From positions 3,162,001 through 3,226,000 of the forward strand of contig NZ_CP157484.1 in assembly GCF_045348435.1 (NCBI RefSeq): a DNA stretch of 64,000 nt, written 5' to 3'. A program made the position numbers and the translations under genes. Positions 7,918 through 18,254 of the stretch are shown here, piece after piece; the stretch's first letter is position 1, and each line of letters starts with the position of its first letter. This stretch comes from Alsobacter sp045348435. Lineage in GTDB: Bacteria > Pseudomonadota > Alphaproteobacteria > Rhizobiales > Beijerinckiaceae. Under the pieces are notes generated by a model that was not told where the DNA came from, searched no databases, and saw nothing but the letters and a program-made list of their open reading frames with translations.

Positions 7918-9126
7918 ATGGCCGAACACTCCCCGCCTGACATCCCCGCCGATTTCGTCCTGAAAGTCGCCTCCAGCCTCAAGGCCGTGGATGCGGCTGC
8001 GTGGGACGCCTGCGCCCATCCGCAGGGCGCGCCTGAATCGGCGTCTGAGGATGATCCCGCCAACCCGTTCATCTCGCACGCTTTCCTGTCGGCGCTGGAG
8101 GAGTCCGGGTCGGCCGTGGCCCGCACCGGATGGGCGCCGGCCCATGTGCTGGTCGAGGACGGGGAAGGCCAGCTGCTCGCCTGCGCGCCGTGCTACCGCA
8201 AGTCCCATTCGCGCGGCGAATACGTCTTCGACAGCGGCTGGGCCGACGCCTATGAGCGCGCCGGCGGCAGCTACTATCCGAAGCTCCAGGTCTCCGTGCC
8301 GTTCACCCCGGCCACCGGGCGGCGCCTGCTGGTGCGCCCCGGCCCGCGGGCGGCGCTCGCGCGCGAGGCGGCCATCGGCGCCCTGCGGGCGCTCCGCGCC
8401 CAGACGGGCTCGTCCTCCATCCACCTCACCTTCCTGCCGAAGGCCGATTGGGACGACCTTGGCGCGCGCGGCTTCCTGCAGCGCACCGACCAGCAGTTCC
8501 ACTGGCTCAACGACGGCTATGCGAGCTTCGAGGGGTTCCTGGAGGCGCTGGCGTCGCGCAAGCGCAAGGCGATCCGGCGCGAGCGCCGCGACGCCGTGGC
8601 CAACGACATCGTCATCGAGCGCCTGACCGGCGCCGCCATCACGGAGGCGCACTGGGACGCGTTCTTCACGTTCTACATGGACACGGGCTCGCGCAAATGG
8701 GGCCGGCCCTACCTGACCCGGGCCTTCTTCTCGCTCATCGGCGAGCGCATGGCCGACAAGGTGCTCCTGGTGATGGCGCGGCGCGGCGGACGCTACGTGG
8801 CCGGGGCGATCAACTTCATCGGCGGCGACGCCCTCTATGGCCGCAACTGGGGCTGCATCGAGGATCACCCCTTCCTGCATTTCGAAATCTGCTACTATCA
8901 GGCCATCGAATTCGCGATCGAGCGGGGCTTCTCCCGGGTCGAGGCGGGCGCCCAGGGCGAGCACAAGCTGGCCCGCGGCTACCGCGCCGTGACCACCTAC
9001 TCGGCGCACGACCTCGCCGACCCGTCCTTGCGCAAGGCGGTGGCGGACTACCTCGCGCGCGAGCGCAGCTACGTGGCGAGCCTGCACGAGGAATACGAGG
9101 AGCACGCGCCGTTCAGGAAGGCGTGA
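7918..9126 (+). CDS. GNAT/FemAB-like N-acyltransferase (DUF482, PF04339)
   Basis: A 402-residue protein of the DUF482 (PF04339) family, distantly related to GNAT and FemAB acyltransferases. Family hallmarks visible are NPFISHAFLSALEESG near residue 45, the CYRKSHSRGEYVFD block, the KRKAIRRER basic stretch, and the C-terminal GARGEHKL-like segment (here EAGAQGEHKLARGY) followed by the SAHDLADP region. No signal peptide is present. The acceptor substrate is not known for the family. It is on its own about 85 bases after the GDPD gene. Confidence 0.85.
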   Translation: MAEHSPPDIPADFVLKVASSLKAVDAAAWDACAHPQGAPESASEDDPANPFISHAFLSALEESGSAVARTGWAPAHVLVEDGEGQLLACAPCYRKSHSRGEYVFDSGWADAYERAGGSYYPKLQVSVPFTPATGRRLLVRPGPRAALAREAAIGALRALRAQTGSSSIHLTFLPKADWDDLGARGFLQRTDQQFHWLNDGYASFEGFLEALASRKRKAIRRERRDAVANDIVIERLTGAAITEAHWDAFFTFYMDTGSRKWGRPYLTRAFFSLIGERMADKVLLVMARRGGRYVAGAINFIGGDALYGRNWGCIEDHPFLHFEICYYQAIEFAIERGFSRVEAGAQGEHKLARGYRAVTTYSAHDLADPSLRKAVADYLARERSYVASLHEEYEEHAPFRKA

Positions 9127-9217
9127 TCGGCGCCAGATCGCCGGAACGCCCGGCTCGAGCGGGGCATGGATCGACGACAGGCGCCCGGGCGGCGCTCGCA
9201 GGCAGGAGAGTCTGGCG

Positions 9218-9523
9218 ATGTGGCGCACTCTATTTGTCCTGACGGCGGCCGGCGCAGCCGTCGCCGCTGTGGTCCCGGCGATGGCGCAAGGCCGTCCGCA
9301 GACCCCCGCCATGACCTGCGCGCAGACGCGCAGCATCGTCGCCGCCAATGGCGGGATCGTGCTCGGCACGGGCGGCTACACCTATGACCGCTATGTCAGG
9401 GACGCCAGCGCCTGCCTGCCCGGCCAGGCGCTGAAGCGCCAGTTCGTGCCCACGCGCGACCAGCCCGCCTGCCTGCTTTATGTGTGCTTCGATCCCACCT
9501 TCGACCGCTTCTTCGATGACTGA
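9218..9523 (+). CDS. Small secreted cysteine-containing protein, function unknown
   Basis: A 101-residue protein with a signal peptide (about residues 1-23, ending AMAQ). The mature part has four cysteines (MTCAQTRS, ACLPGQ, ACLLYVCFDP), enough for two disulphides in the periplasm. AGGAGAG lies about nine bases before the start. I recognise it only as a conserved type of small secreted protein in this order; no function can be given. Confidence 0.75.
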   Translation: MWRTLFVLTAAGAAVAAVVPAMAQGRPQTPAMTCAQTRSIVAANGGIVLGTGGYTYDRYVRDASACLPGQALKRQFVPTRDQPACLLYVCFDPTFDRFFDD

Positions 9524-9617
9524 GCCGGCCGCCGGCCAGGCCGGGGCGGCTTGACGGCGCGCCCTGCGCGCGCGACATCCGGGACGGTGCCGGACGGGCG
9601 CGCGACGGGGCGGACCG

Positions 9618-10043
9618 ATGACGACCTATGACGACCAGAACGTCTTCGCCAGGATCCTCCGGGGCGAACTGCCCTGCGAGAAGGTCTACGAGGACGAGGC
9701 GACCTTCGCCTTCATGGACATCATGCCCCGCGCCGACGGGCACGTGCTGGTGATCCCCAAGACGCCGGCCCGCACCATCCTGGACATCCGCCCCGAGGAC
9801 CTGTCGCGCCTGATAGTCTCCGTCCAGACGATCGCCAAGGCGGTGAAGGCCGGCATGGCGGCGGACGGCCTGACGATCCAGCAGTTCAACGAGAGCGCCG
9901 GCGGCCAGGTCGTGTTCCACATGCATGTTCACGTCCTGCCGCGGTGGGACGGCGTGCCGCTGCGCCCCCACACGGGCCAGATGGAGAAGCCGGAGGCCCT
10001 CAAGGCGCATGCGGACCGGATCCGCGCCGCGCTGGGGAAGTGA
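9618..10043 (+). CDS. HIT family nucleotide hydrolase
   Basis: A 141-residue histidine-triad protein. The HIT motif is FHMHVHVLPRW near residue 107, with HxHxH. The N-terminus (NVFARILRGELPCEKVYEDE) matches the HinT-like branch. Members hydrolyse nucleoside phosphoramidates or dinucleoside polyphosphates. It converges on azlD with only three bases between the stop codons. Confidence 0.93.
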   Translation: MTTYDDQNVFARILRGELPCEKVYEDEATFAFMDIMPRADGHVLVIPKTPARTILDIRPEDLSRLIVSVQTIAKAVKAGMAADGLTIQQFNESAGGQVVFHMHVHVLPRWDGVPLRPHTGQMEKPEALKAHADRIRAALGK

Positions 10044-10046
10044 GCC

Positions 10047-10406
10047 TCAGGGCATCGCCGCATAGGCCGCCGCGATCAGCACGGCTTCGCCGACGATGAC
10101 GCCGGCGAAGAAGGAGCGGCGAAAGAGGAAGAACGCGACGAAGCCGGCCAGCACGCCGCCGACCCTGCCCCACCAGGGCGCGAGCGCCAGCGCGCCGCTG
10201 GGCGTGAGCAGCAGCTTGGCGACGACGGCGGCCAGCAGGGCCGTCGCGACCGCCCGGACCCAGACCAAAAACACCGATCCGTCCGACAGCCCCCGCGAGG
10301 CGAAGACGCCCAGCGTGCGCCAGATCTCGGTCGGCGCCATGCCGCAGATCACGATCAGCACATAGGGCCAGAGGGGACCGTGCACCACGGCGAGATCGAG
10401 GCTCAT
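10047..10406 (-). CDS. azlD: AzlD family small subunit of branched-chain amino acid exporter
   Basis: A 119-residue integral membrane protein with about four hydrophobic segments (VLIVICGMAP, AVATALLAAVVAKLLL, VLAGFVAFFLF and AVLIAAAYAAM regions). It matches AzlD, the small partner of AzlC in an inner-membrane export pair for branched-chain amino acids or related compounds. The ATG at 10406 overlaps the azlC stop by four bases (ATGA), so translation is coupled. Confidence 0.88.
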   Translation of the reverse strand: MSLDLAVVHGPLWPYVLIVICGMAPTEIWRTLGVFASRGLSDGSVFLVWVRAVATALLAAVVAKLLLTPSGALALAPWWGRVGGVLAGFVAFFLFRRSFFAGVIVGEAVLIAAAYAAMP

Positions 10407-11137
10407 CGGCGCCGCTCCAGTCCCTGCCCGACCCAGAAGGCGGCCGTGCCGCCGATGAGGCCGACGCCCAGCAGGTCGAAGCCGTCGCCCAGCACGGCGC
10501 GGATCGGCGGCTCCAGCGTGAAGCCGAGGCCGATCGCGATCCAGTCGGCCGGGACTCTCGCGCCGGCGCTGATCGAGATGGTGAAATAGATCGGGCTGAC
10601 GAACAGGATCGCGGCGGCCAGCGCCGGCGGCAGCGACGCCACCAAGAAATAGCCGACGCCCGTCGAAGCCGTGCTGAGCAGGATGCAGGCGGCGGCGAAG
10701 CCGAAATAATAGGGCGCGCGGGCCGCCGTCGGCAGATGGGGCAGCCGCCGCAGGCACTCCGTCCACACCGTGACGGCGATGAAATGCGCGGACGCGATCT
10801 GGGTGGAGAGCCGCTGGCCGGGGCGACGCAAGAGCGGGAGGATCGCCACCGTCATGGGAAAGAACCGCACCGACGAGAAGCCGATCGCGGCCGCGATGGC
10901 GTAGGGGGTCATCCCGGCCGCGACGCCGCCATAGAAGATCACCTGCGCCGGGCTGGCCCAGATCAGCAGCGTCGAGGCCATCGCGGCGCCGACCGGGTGT
11001 CCGACGGACTGGGCCAGTCCTCCGACGCCGACCAGCGACAACGCCACCACCCAGGCCGGCAGCGCCAGGGCGTCGCGCACGCCCTTGAAGAACCAGCGTG
11101 CGTCCCCGGAGGGCTCCTGCGCGGGCGTCAGCTCCAC
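10403..11137 (-). CDS. azlC: AzlC family branched-chain amino acid permease
   Basis: A 244-residue membrane protein of the AzlC family with the typical early motif GVRDALALPAWVVALSLVGVGG and FYGGVAAGMTPYAIAAA. It has about seven or eight predicted membrane segments. It is the large subunit of the AzlCD exporter. It follows the small 62-residue gene by 16 bases and overlaps azlD, giving a likely operon with the clp genes upstream or its own promoter. Confidence 0.9.
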   Translation of the reverse strand: MELTPAQEPSGDARWFFKGVRDALALPAWVVALSLVGVGGLAQSVGHPVGAAMASTLLIWASPAQVIFYGGVAAGMTPYAIAAAIGFSSVRFFPMTVAILPLLRRPGQRLSTQIASAHFIAVTVWTECLRRLPHLPTAARAPYYFGFAAACILLSTASTGVGYFLVASLPPALAAAILFVSPIYFTISISAGARVPADWIAIGLGFTLEPPIRAVLGDGFDLLGVGLIGGTAAFWVGQGLERRR

Positions 11138-11153
11138 GGGACCGCGCCGCCGC

Positions 11154-11342
11154 TCACGGGCCGCCCTTGTCCTTGCCGGTCAGGATGCCCATCAGGGGCG
11201 TCGCCTTGATCTGGTCGCGCACCTGCAGCCAGCCCCAATAGAGGCCGAACGCCATCGCCGGCACCAAAATCCAGGCGATCAACTCCTCCAGCCGCTCGCG
11301 CTTGCGCCTGCGTTGCCGCCGCTTTTCGAACCACGAGGCCAC
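11154..11342 (-). CDS. Small basic single-pass membrane protein, unknown
   Basis: A 62-residue protein with a strongly basic N-terminus (KRRQRRRKRER) followed by one membrane segment (about residues 22-41, IAWILVPAMAFGLYWGWLQV). The basic end is expected on the cytoplasmic side. It sits between clpA and azlC on the same strand, only 16 bases from azlC. No function is known to me; the close spacing suggests cotranscription with azlCD. Confidence 0.6.
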   Translation of the reverse strand: MASWFEKRRQRRRKRERLEELIAWILVPAMAFGLYWGWLQVRDQIKATPLMGILTGKDKGGP

Positions 11343-11537
11343 TTGTCCCCTCCCGACGCCGGCCGCCTCCGGCCCCGAACATGAGGATGGGCGGAGCGCT
11401 TCCGCCCCGCCCGTCCGTCTCGGTCCGTTCTAGCGCAACATGACTGCGGCCGAAACCGCCGAAGCGCGCGCCCCCGTCGGAACTGGACGGCTCTGGACGC
11501 CCGGCTGGGCCGCGGCCGGGACCAGGCGGATGCGAAA

Positions 11538-11570
11538 CGACCCGGACCATGCAGCGCATGATCCGGGTCG
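11538..11570 (-). terminator. Terminator downstream of clpA
   Basis: This is a long hairpin with a 15-bp stem (14 of 15 pairs, CGACCCGGACCATGC against GCATGATCCGGGTCG) and a three-base loop. On the minus strand it is followed by TTTCG. It lies just after the clpA stop codon. Confidence 0.7.
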
Positions 11571-11592
11571 GCGATGTCGAAGCGAGGGAGCC

Positions 11593-14097
<2,505 letters not shown>

Positions 14098-14111
14098 CGG
14101 GCCTCAGCCTT

Positions 14112-14528
14112 TCACTTCTTTTCCATCACGCATTGCAGAGGATGCTGGTGCTTTCGCGCGAAGTCCATCACGAGCGTGACCTTGGTCTCCGCGACTTCGT
14201 ACGTGAAAACGCCGCACTCCCCGACACCGTGCTGGTGAACATGGAGCATGATGCGGGTGGCTTCGTCCGCATCCTTGTTGAAGAACCGCTGGAGCACGTG
14301 GACCACGAACTCCATCGGCGTGTAGTCGTCGTTCAGGAGCAGCACGCGATACAGGTTGGGGCGCTTGGTCCTGGTCTTGGTCTGGGTGATGACGGCGGTG
14401 CCCGAGCCGCCGTCGCCCGGTCTGCCCGGACCCCGCCTGCGCTCCGCCGAACGCAGGGGGTCTGTCCGGATCAGGCCGGATGCGAGGTGCCTGCCGCGCA
14501 GGAGCGCACGCTTGAGGCGGAGAACCAT
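14112..14528 (-). CDS. clpS: ATP-dependent Clp protease adaptor ClpS
   Basis: The conserved ClpS core covers the last 90 residues: NLYRVLLLNDDYTPMEFVVHVL, then FNKDADEATRIMLHVHQHGVGECGVF and the HQHPLQCVMEKK end. The NDD and TPMEF elements bind the N-degron and dock on ClpA. The adaptor delivers N-end-rule substrates to ClpAP. The start is uncertain: 14528 gives a 138-residue protein with a basic extension, and an in-frame ATG at 14555 gives 147 residues. Neither has a good ribosome-binding site. It is in an operon with clpA. Confidence 0.9.
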   Translation of the reverse strand: MVLRLKRALLRGRHLASGLIRTDPLRSAERRRGPGRPGDGGSGTAVITQTKTRTKRPNLYRVLLLNDDYTPMEFVVHVLQRFFNKDADEATRIMLHVHQHGVGECGVFTYEVAETKVTLVMDFARKHQHPLQCVMEKK

Positions 14529-14762
14529 GTCGGGAAAGATCAGCTTGAGGTCCATCGCGAAAACGGCGGTCCCATTCGGGTGATCGGCTCGACCCCGGCC
14601 GGACGACCGGGGGCGGCGACCGCAGCCCAACGGGAGAGCGTCACGGCCGGTTCCGTTAATCTAGTGTTACCCGGGCCGCTCCGCCAGACCGTACTTCAGG
14701 CGATCGCGGCGGCGTCTGTGACGCAGGGCGCGCAGGCGCCGCGGCGCAGCCGTCGAGAACGC

Positions 14763-14793
14763 AAAAAGGCCCGGGGGAACGCCCCGGGCCTTT
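14763..14793 (-). terminator. Terminator of the phasin gene
   Basis: A perfect stem AAAGGCCCGGGG / CCCCGGGCCTTT extends on the minus strand into a T5 run. It lies 29 bases after the phasin stop codon. In the other direction the tail is only three T residues, so it mainly serves the minus strand. Confidence 0.85.
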
Positions 14794-14821
14794 GCGGTCG
14801 CCGTCGAAGGACGGAGACGGA

Positions 14822-15163
14822 TTACTTCGCGGCGGCGGTGGCCTTGGCGAACAGGGTCTCGTAGGGCTTCACCGCGTCCTTGGCGAGGCTGGAATAGAGC
14901 TCGCCGACCTTGGAGGCGTAGGCCACGAAGCCCTCATAGGCGGTTTTCATGTAGTCGCTCTGGATCTCGAAGGCCTTGTCGAGCGTCTTGACGCTGACCA
15001 GCTTCTCGGCCACGGCCGAGGCGCCTTCGAAGGCCTTCTTGGAGTAGTCGGCGGTCTCGGCGGCGATCGCCTGCACGCCCTTGGAGGCGGTGCCGAGGCT
15101 CTTCATCGCCACGTCCACGTTCTCCTTGCCGAGCTTCTGGAAATCTTCGAACTGCGTAGCCAT
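14822..15163 (-). CDS. Phasin family protein
   Basis: A 113-residue all-helical protein of the phasin family (Phasin_2 type): MATQFEDFQKLGKENVDVAMKS, repeated alanine-rich amphipathic helices, and the SDYMKTAYEGFVAYASKV block. Phasins coat polyhydroxyalkanoate granules; short copies like this also occur as general stress-linked proteins. The ATG at 15163 follows AAGGGG. It is a single-gene unit with its own promoter and strong terminator. No PHA synthase gene is in the window. Confidence 0.88.
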   Translation of the reverse strand: MATQFEDFQKLGKENVDVAMKSLGTASKGVQAIAAETADYSKKAFEGASAVAEKLVSVKTLDKAFEIQSDYMKTAYEGFVAYASKVGELYSSLAKDAVKPYETLFAKATAAAK

Positions 15164-15256
15164 GGTGCACCCCTTAATGAACGCGCCCTTGGGCGCCTGA
15201 AACAGGGTTCCTGGCCTGATCACTCAACGCCGGACCGGCGAACCCGATGCGCCTGT

Positions 15257-15302
15257 TTTATATGCAGCGCACAACGCCGTCAACAAAAATGTTGCACCGC
15301 AC
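15257..15302 (-). promoter_or_regulatory. Phasin promoter with phased direct repeats
   Basis: On the minus strand a TATAAA (15257-15262) is preceded by TTGACG (15278-15283, 15-bp spacer) or TTGTTG (15281-15286, 18-bp spacer). The plus strand carries TGCAGCGCAC at 15263-15272 and TGCACCGCAC at 15293-15302, nine of ten bases alike and exactly 30 bp apart. The first copy fills the spacer and the second lies just upstream of the -35, the layout of a repressor site. PhaR, which controls phasins in many bacteria, is a candidate regulator by inference only. Confidence 0.5.
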
Positions 15303-15336
15303 CATTCTCGTCTTGGGTCAATCGGCGGTTGAGCGG

Positions 15337-15352
15337 TTAACTCCCGCGTAAC
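15337..15352 (+). promoter_or_regulatory. Possible CtrA-like box upstream of the SPOR carboxypeptidase
   Basis: TTAA, seven bases, then GTAAC: one mismatch from the CtrA consensus TTAA-N7-TTAAC. It lies 118 bases before the start of the D,D-carboxypeptidase gene, in the 307-base divergent gap that also contains the phasin promoter. A single near-match can occur by chance. Confidence 0.35.
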
Positions 15353-15470
15353 CCCAACTCGATACCGTCCAAGACTGTGCCGCGGATGCGACAGTGTGGG
15401 CTCCCCTCGCCCGCCGCGCAGATCCAGGCCCCGGCTGCGTCAACAGGCCGGACAGACGGGGACGAGTGGT

Positions 15471-17321
15471 ATGAGTGCGTGTTTGGGTTCTATCGCGGGG
15501 CGTTTCGGAACGTTCGCCTCGGTGGTCGCGACAGCCTCCCTCATCGCAGCCGTCGCGTCGTCGCCGGCCGAGGCTCGCCGGAGGCATCACGGCCATGGCG
15601 GGGGCTACAGTCCCCCCTACGCCGCCATGGCGCTGGACGCCAAGACCGGCCGGGTCCTTCACGCCGAGAACGAGGATGCGCTGCGCCATCCCGCCTCGGT
15701 CACCAAGGTGATGACCCTCTATCTCCTCTTCGAGCAGCTCGAGAAGGGCCGCTTCACCCTGGAGACGCCGTTGCGGGTTTCGGCGCACGCCGCCGCCCAG
15801 GCGCCGTCCAAGCTGGGCCTGCGGCCGGGCTCCACCATCGAGGTGGAGGACGCCATCAAGGCGCTGGTGACGAAGTCGGCCAACGATGTCGCCGCCACGG
15901 TCGCCGAGAACATCGGCGGGTCCGAGAGCGCCTTCGCCGACATGATGACCCGCAAGGCGCGCCAGATCGGCATGAGCCGCACGACCTACCGCAACGCCTC
16001 GGGCCTGCCCAATCCCGGCCAGGTGACGACGGCGCGCGACCTGATCACGCTGGCCCGGTCGCTGCAGGACCGCTTCCCCCGCTACTACCGCTATTTCTCG
16101 ACCCCGTCCTTCACCTATGCGGGCGCGTCGCATCGCAACCACAACCACCTGCTCGGCCGCGTCGAGGGGATGGACGGCATCAAGACGGGCTACACCCGGG
16201 CGTCCGGCTTCAACCTCCTGACCTCGGTGCGCACCGAAGGGCGGCACGTGGTCGCCGTGGTGCTGGGCGGCCGCTCCGCCGCGGCGCGCGACCGCCAGAT
16301 GGTGGCGCTCCTGGACGACACGCTTGAGCGCGCCTATGCGGGCGCCCGCACGGCTCCGCCGGTCGGGGACACGACGGCGGTCGCGTCCGCGGAGCCGGCC
16401 CGCCAGGAAACGGCGAAGCAGGACGCCAAGCAGGAGGCGGCCCGGCAGGAGCTGGCCCGGCTCGAGGCGGCCCGCAAGGAAGCCGTCGCGGCCCGCGAGG
16501 CCGCCAAGGAGGCCGAGCTCACCGCCGCGCGGGAAGCCGCCAAGCTGGAGTTCACCCGCCAGGAGTTCGCGCGCCAAGAGACGCTCCGCCAAGAGACGCT
16601 CCGGCAAGAGACGCTTCGACAGGAGGCCGCCCGCAACGCGGCCCGCGAGGCGCCGCGCGTCCGGGTCGCCTCGGTGGACGACAGCGTGCCGATGACGACC
16701 TCGACCGTGTCGCCGCGCTCCGGGCTGCGCCCGCCTGCCGACGTGGCCCGCTCGGGCCAGGACGCCGCCGCCCTGCAGCCCTCCCCTTCGGCGCACGTTC
16801 ACCGGACCGTCGACGTCGCCGCCGCCCGGCCGGTCGTCGCCTCCGCGCTGGGCGCCTCGACGGCCACCCCGTCCAGCGGCATGCGCTGGGTCGTCGGCGC
16901 CCCGTCGACCGTGCGTCCCGAGACCGAGACCCGGACCGCCCGGCTCGAAGCCCCGCGCGGCGAACCCAAGGCCGAACCGAAGCCCGAACCGAAGCTCGAA
17001 GCGAAGCCCGAGGCCAGGGCCGACAGGTCGGAGAGCCGCGTCGAAAAGTCCGACGCCAAGGCCGCGCCCCGCCTGACGGTCTCCGGCTGGGTGATCCAGC
17101 TCGGCGCGACCGACGAGGAGGACAAGGCCAAGGACATCTTGGCCCGCGCCAAGGCGAGCGGCCGGTTCATGGCCAAGGCCGCGCCCTTCACCGAGAAGGT
17201 CAACAAGGACGGCGCCACGCTTTATCGGGCCCGCTTCTCGGGCTTCGACGAGGACGACGCGCAGTCGGCCTGCAAGCAACTCAAGCGCAGCGGCTTCTCG
17301 TGCTTCGCCGTTAAGGGCTGA
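15471..17321 (+). CDS. D-alanyl-D-alanine carboxypeptidase with C-terminal SPOR domain
   Basis: A 616-residue exported protein. A signal segment (about 10-36, ending EARR) precedes a class S11 peptidase domain (about 45-290) with SxxK as SVTK, SxN as SAND and KTG in IKTGYT. It trims the terminal D-alanine of peptidoglycan stem peptides in the periplasm. Next comes a long charged, probably helical linker (about 310-410) containing three tandem RQETL units, then a proline- and lysine-rich stretch. The C-terminal SPOR domain (about 540-616, GWVIQLGATDEEDKAKDIL) should bind septal denuded glycan and bring the enzyme to division sites. An open frame extends upstream to 15396, but the ATG at 15471 best precedes the signal peptide. 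Confidence 0.92.
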   Translation: MSACLGSIAGRFGTFASVVATASLIAAVASSPAEARRRHHGHGGGYSPPYAAMALDAKTGRVLHAENEDALRHPASVTKVMTLYLLFEQLEKGRFTLETPLRVSAHAAAQAPSKLGLRPGSTIEVEDAIKALVTKSANDVAATVAENIGGSESAFADMMTRKARQIGMSRTTYRNASGLPNPGQVTTARDLITLARSLQDRFPRYYRYFSTPSFTYAGASHRNHNHLLGRVEGMDGIKTGYTRASGFNLLTSVRTEGRHVVAVVLGGRSAAARDRQMVALLDDTLERAYAGARTAPPVGDTTAVASAEPARQETAKQDAKQEAARQELARLEAARKEAVAAREAAKEAELTAAREAAKLEFTRQEFARQETLRQETLRQETLRQEAARNAAREAPRVRVASVDDSVPMTTSTVSPRSGLRPPADVARSGQDAAALQPSPSAHVHRTVDVAAARPVVASALGASTATPSSGMRWVVGAPSTVRPETETRTARLEAPRGEPKAEPKPEPKLEAKPEARADRSESRVEKSDAKAAPRLTVSGWVIQLGATDEEDKAKDILARAKASGRFMAKAAPFTEKVNKDGATLYRARFSGFDEDDAQSACKQLKRSGFSCFAVKG

Positions 17322-17530
17322 GCCACCTTTCCCAGTCAAGATGCGGTCGGTCGAAAGGCCGGCCGGAGAGAACCCGGACCACATCGGAGCGGCGGTCAGC
17401 GCCGCCCGAAGACGCCGCGCAAAGCGGCGCGAGGGACAGAGAGCGCCTCCGCAAGGCGGCGAAGGGACCGGGCGCGTTTCACCCGGTCCTGTCGACAGAC
17501 GGACGTAACCACCGGAACGCGCGTGGAGTA

Positions 17531-18247
17531 TCAGCGATGCCGGTTCAGCAGAATGTCCTTGGCCTGGTTCACCCGGGTGGCCAGATACGTCGAGCCCCCC
17601 TGGTCGGGATGGAGTTTCTTCATCAGCGCGCGGTGCGCGCGGCGGACTTCGTCCTCCCCCGCCCCCGGCTGAAGGCCAAGGATCTCGTAGGCCTCCTGCT
17701 CGGTCGGAGCGCCCGCGCCGCGGCCCCCGCCGACGCGCGGCCCCGCATCCGCGTCGTCCTGTGCTGCTTTGCGCCGTCCGGGAAACCGGCGGTCCAGATA
17801 CGCTTCCAGAAGCCGTGAGCCGTCCGGGTCGGCGTTGAGGCAGAGCGCGGCGACATCCGCGAGCTGGGCTTCGTCGAGCTCGTCCAGGCTGCGGCCCTCG
17901 AAGGGGCCGGCCAGCACATGGCCGGCGAGCGCCCCCGTGTCGTGGTCCAGCGTCATCTCCAGCAGGGCGGAGCGCACGCGCGACTGGGCGCCGGGCGTCG
18001 CCTGCGTCCGCTGGGCCCAGCCCGGCACGGAGAAGCCGCGCAGGCCGAGCAGATAGGCCCCGAAGCCGCCGACCGGAATGGCGACGTCCAGTCGTCCCCG
18101 GAACAGCAGGAAGGCCGCGAGCGCCAGCGAGGCCACGCCTCCGATCTGGCGCACCAGCTTGGCGAGCGCTTTCGGGCTGGCGGCGGAATAATTCTTGCCG
18201 ACCCACCACAGGATGAACAGGACCGCAGCCCCGACAAGCAGCGCCAC
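17531..18247 (-). CDS. Membrane-anchored J-domain protein
   Basis: A 238-residue protein with an N-terminal membrane segment (residues 3-16), a second hydrophobic stretch (about 37-65) and a C-terminal J-domain (about 180-238, EAYEILGLQPGAGEDEVRRAH) with intact HPD (KLHPDQGG). The J-domain at the extreme C-terminus after a membrane anchor resembles TIM14/Pam18-like proteins and DnaJ-like proteins of alphaproteobacteria. It should stimulate a DnaK-type ATPase at the membrane. It lies seven bases downstream of the VWA gene, on the same strand. Confidence 0.85.
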   Translation of the reverse strand: MALLVGAAVLFILWWVGKNYSAASPKALAKLVRQIGGVASLALAAFLLFRGRLDVAIPVGGFGAYLLGLRGFSVPGWAQRTQATPGAQSRVRSALLEMTLDHDTGALAGHVLAGPFEGRSLDELDEAQLADVAALCLNADPDGSRLLEAYLDRRFPGRRKAAQDDADAGPRVGGGRGAGAPTEQEAYEILGLQPGAGEDEVRRAHRALMKKLHPDQGGSTYLATRVNQAKDILLNRHR

Positions 18248-18254
18248 TGTGTTC

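Noticed and set aside
6232..9369. A 1045-codon open frame on the minus strand
   Set aside because: It runs antisense across four well-supported + strand genes (RidA, GDPD, DUF482 and the secreted protein) and has the arginine/histidine-rich composition of a shadow frame in GC-rich DNA.
17322..17530. RNase P, SRP or tmRNA gene in the hairpin-rich gap
   Set aside because: None of the conserved landmarks of those RNAs is present.
15318..18209. A 963-codon open frame on the minus strand
   Set aside because: It is antisense to the carboxypeptidase and out of frame with the J-protein gene; no domain is seen.
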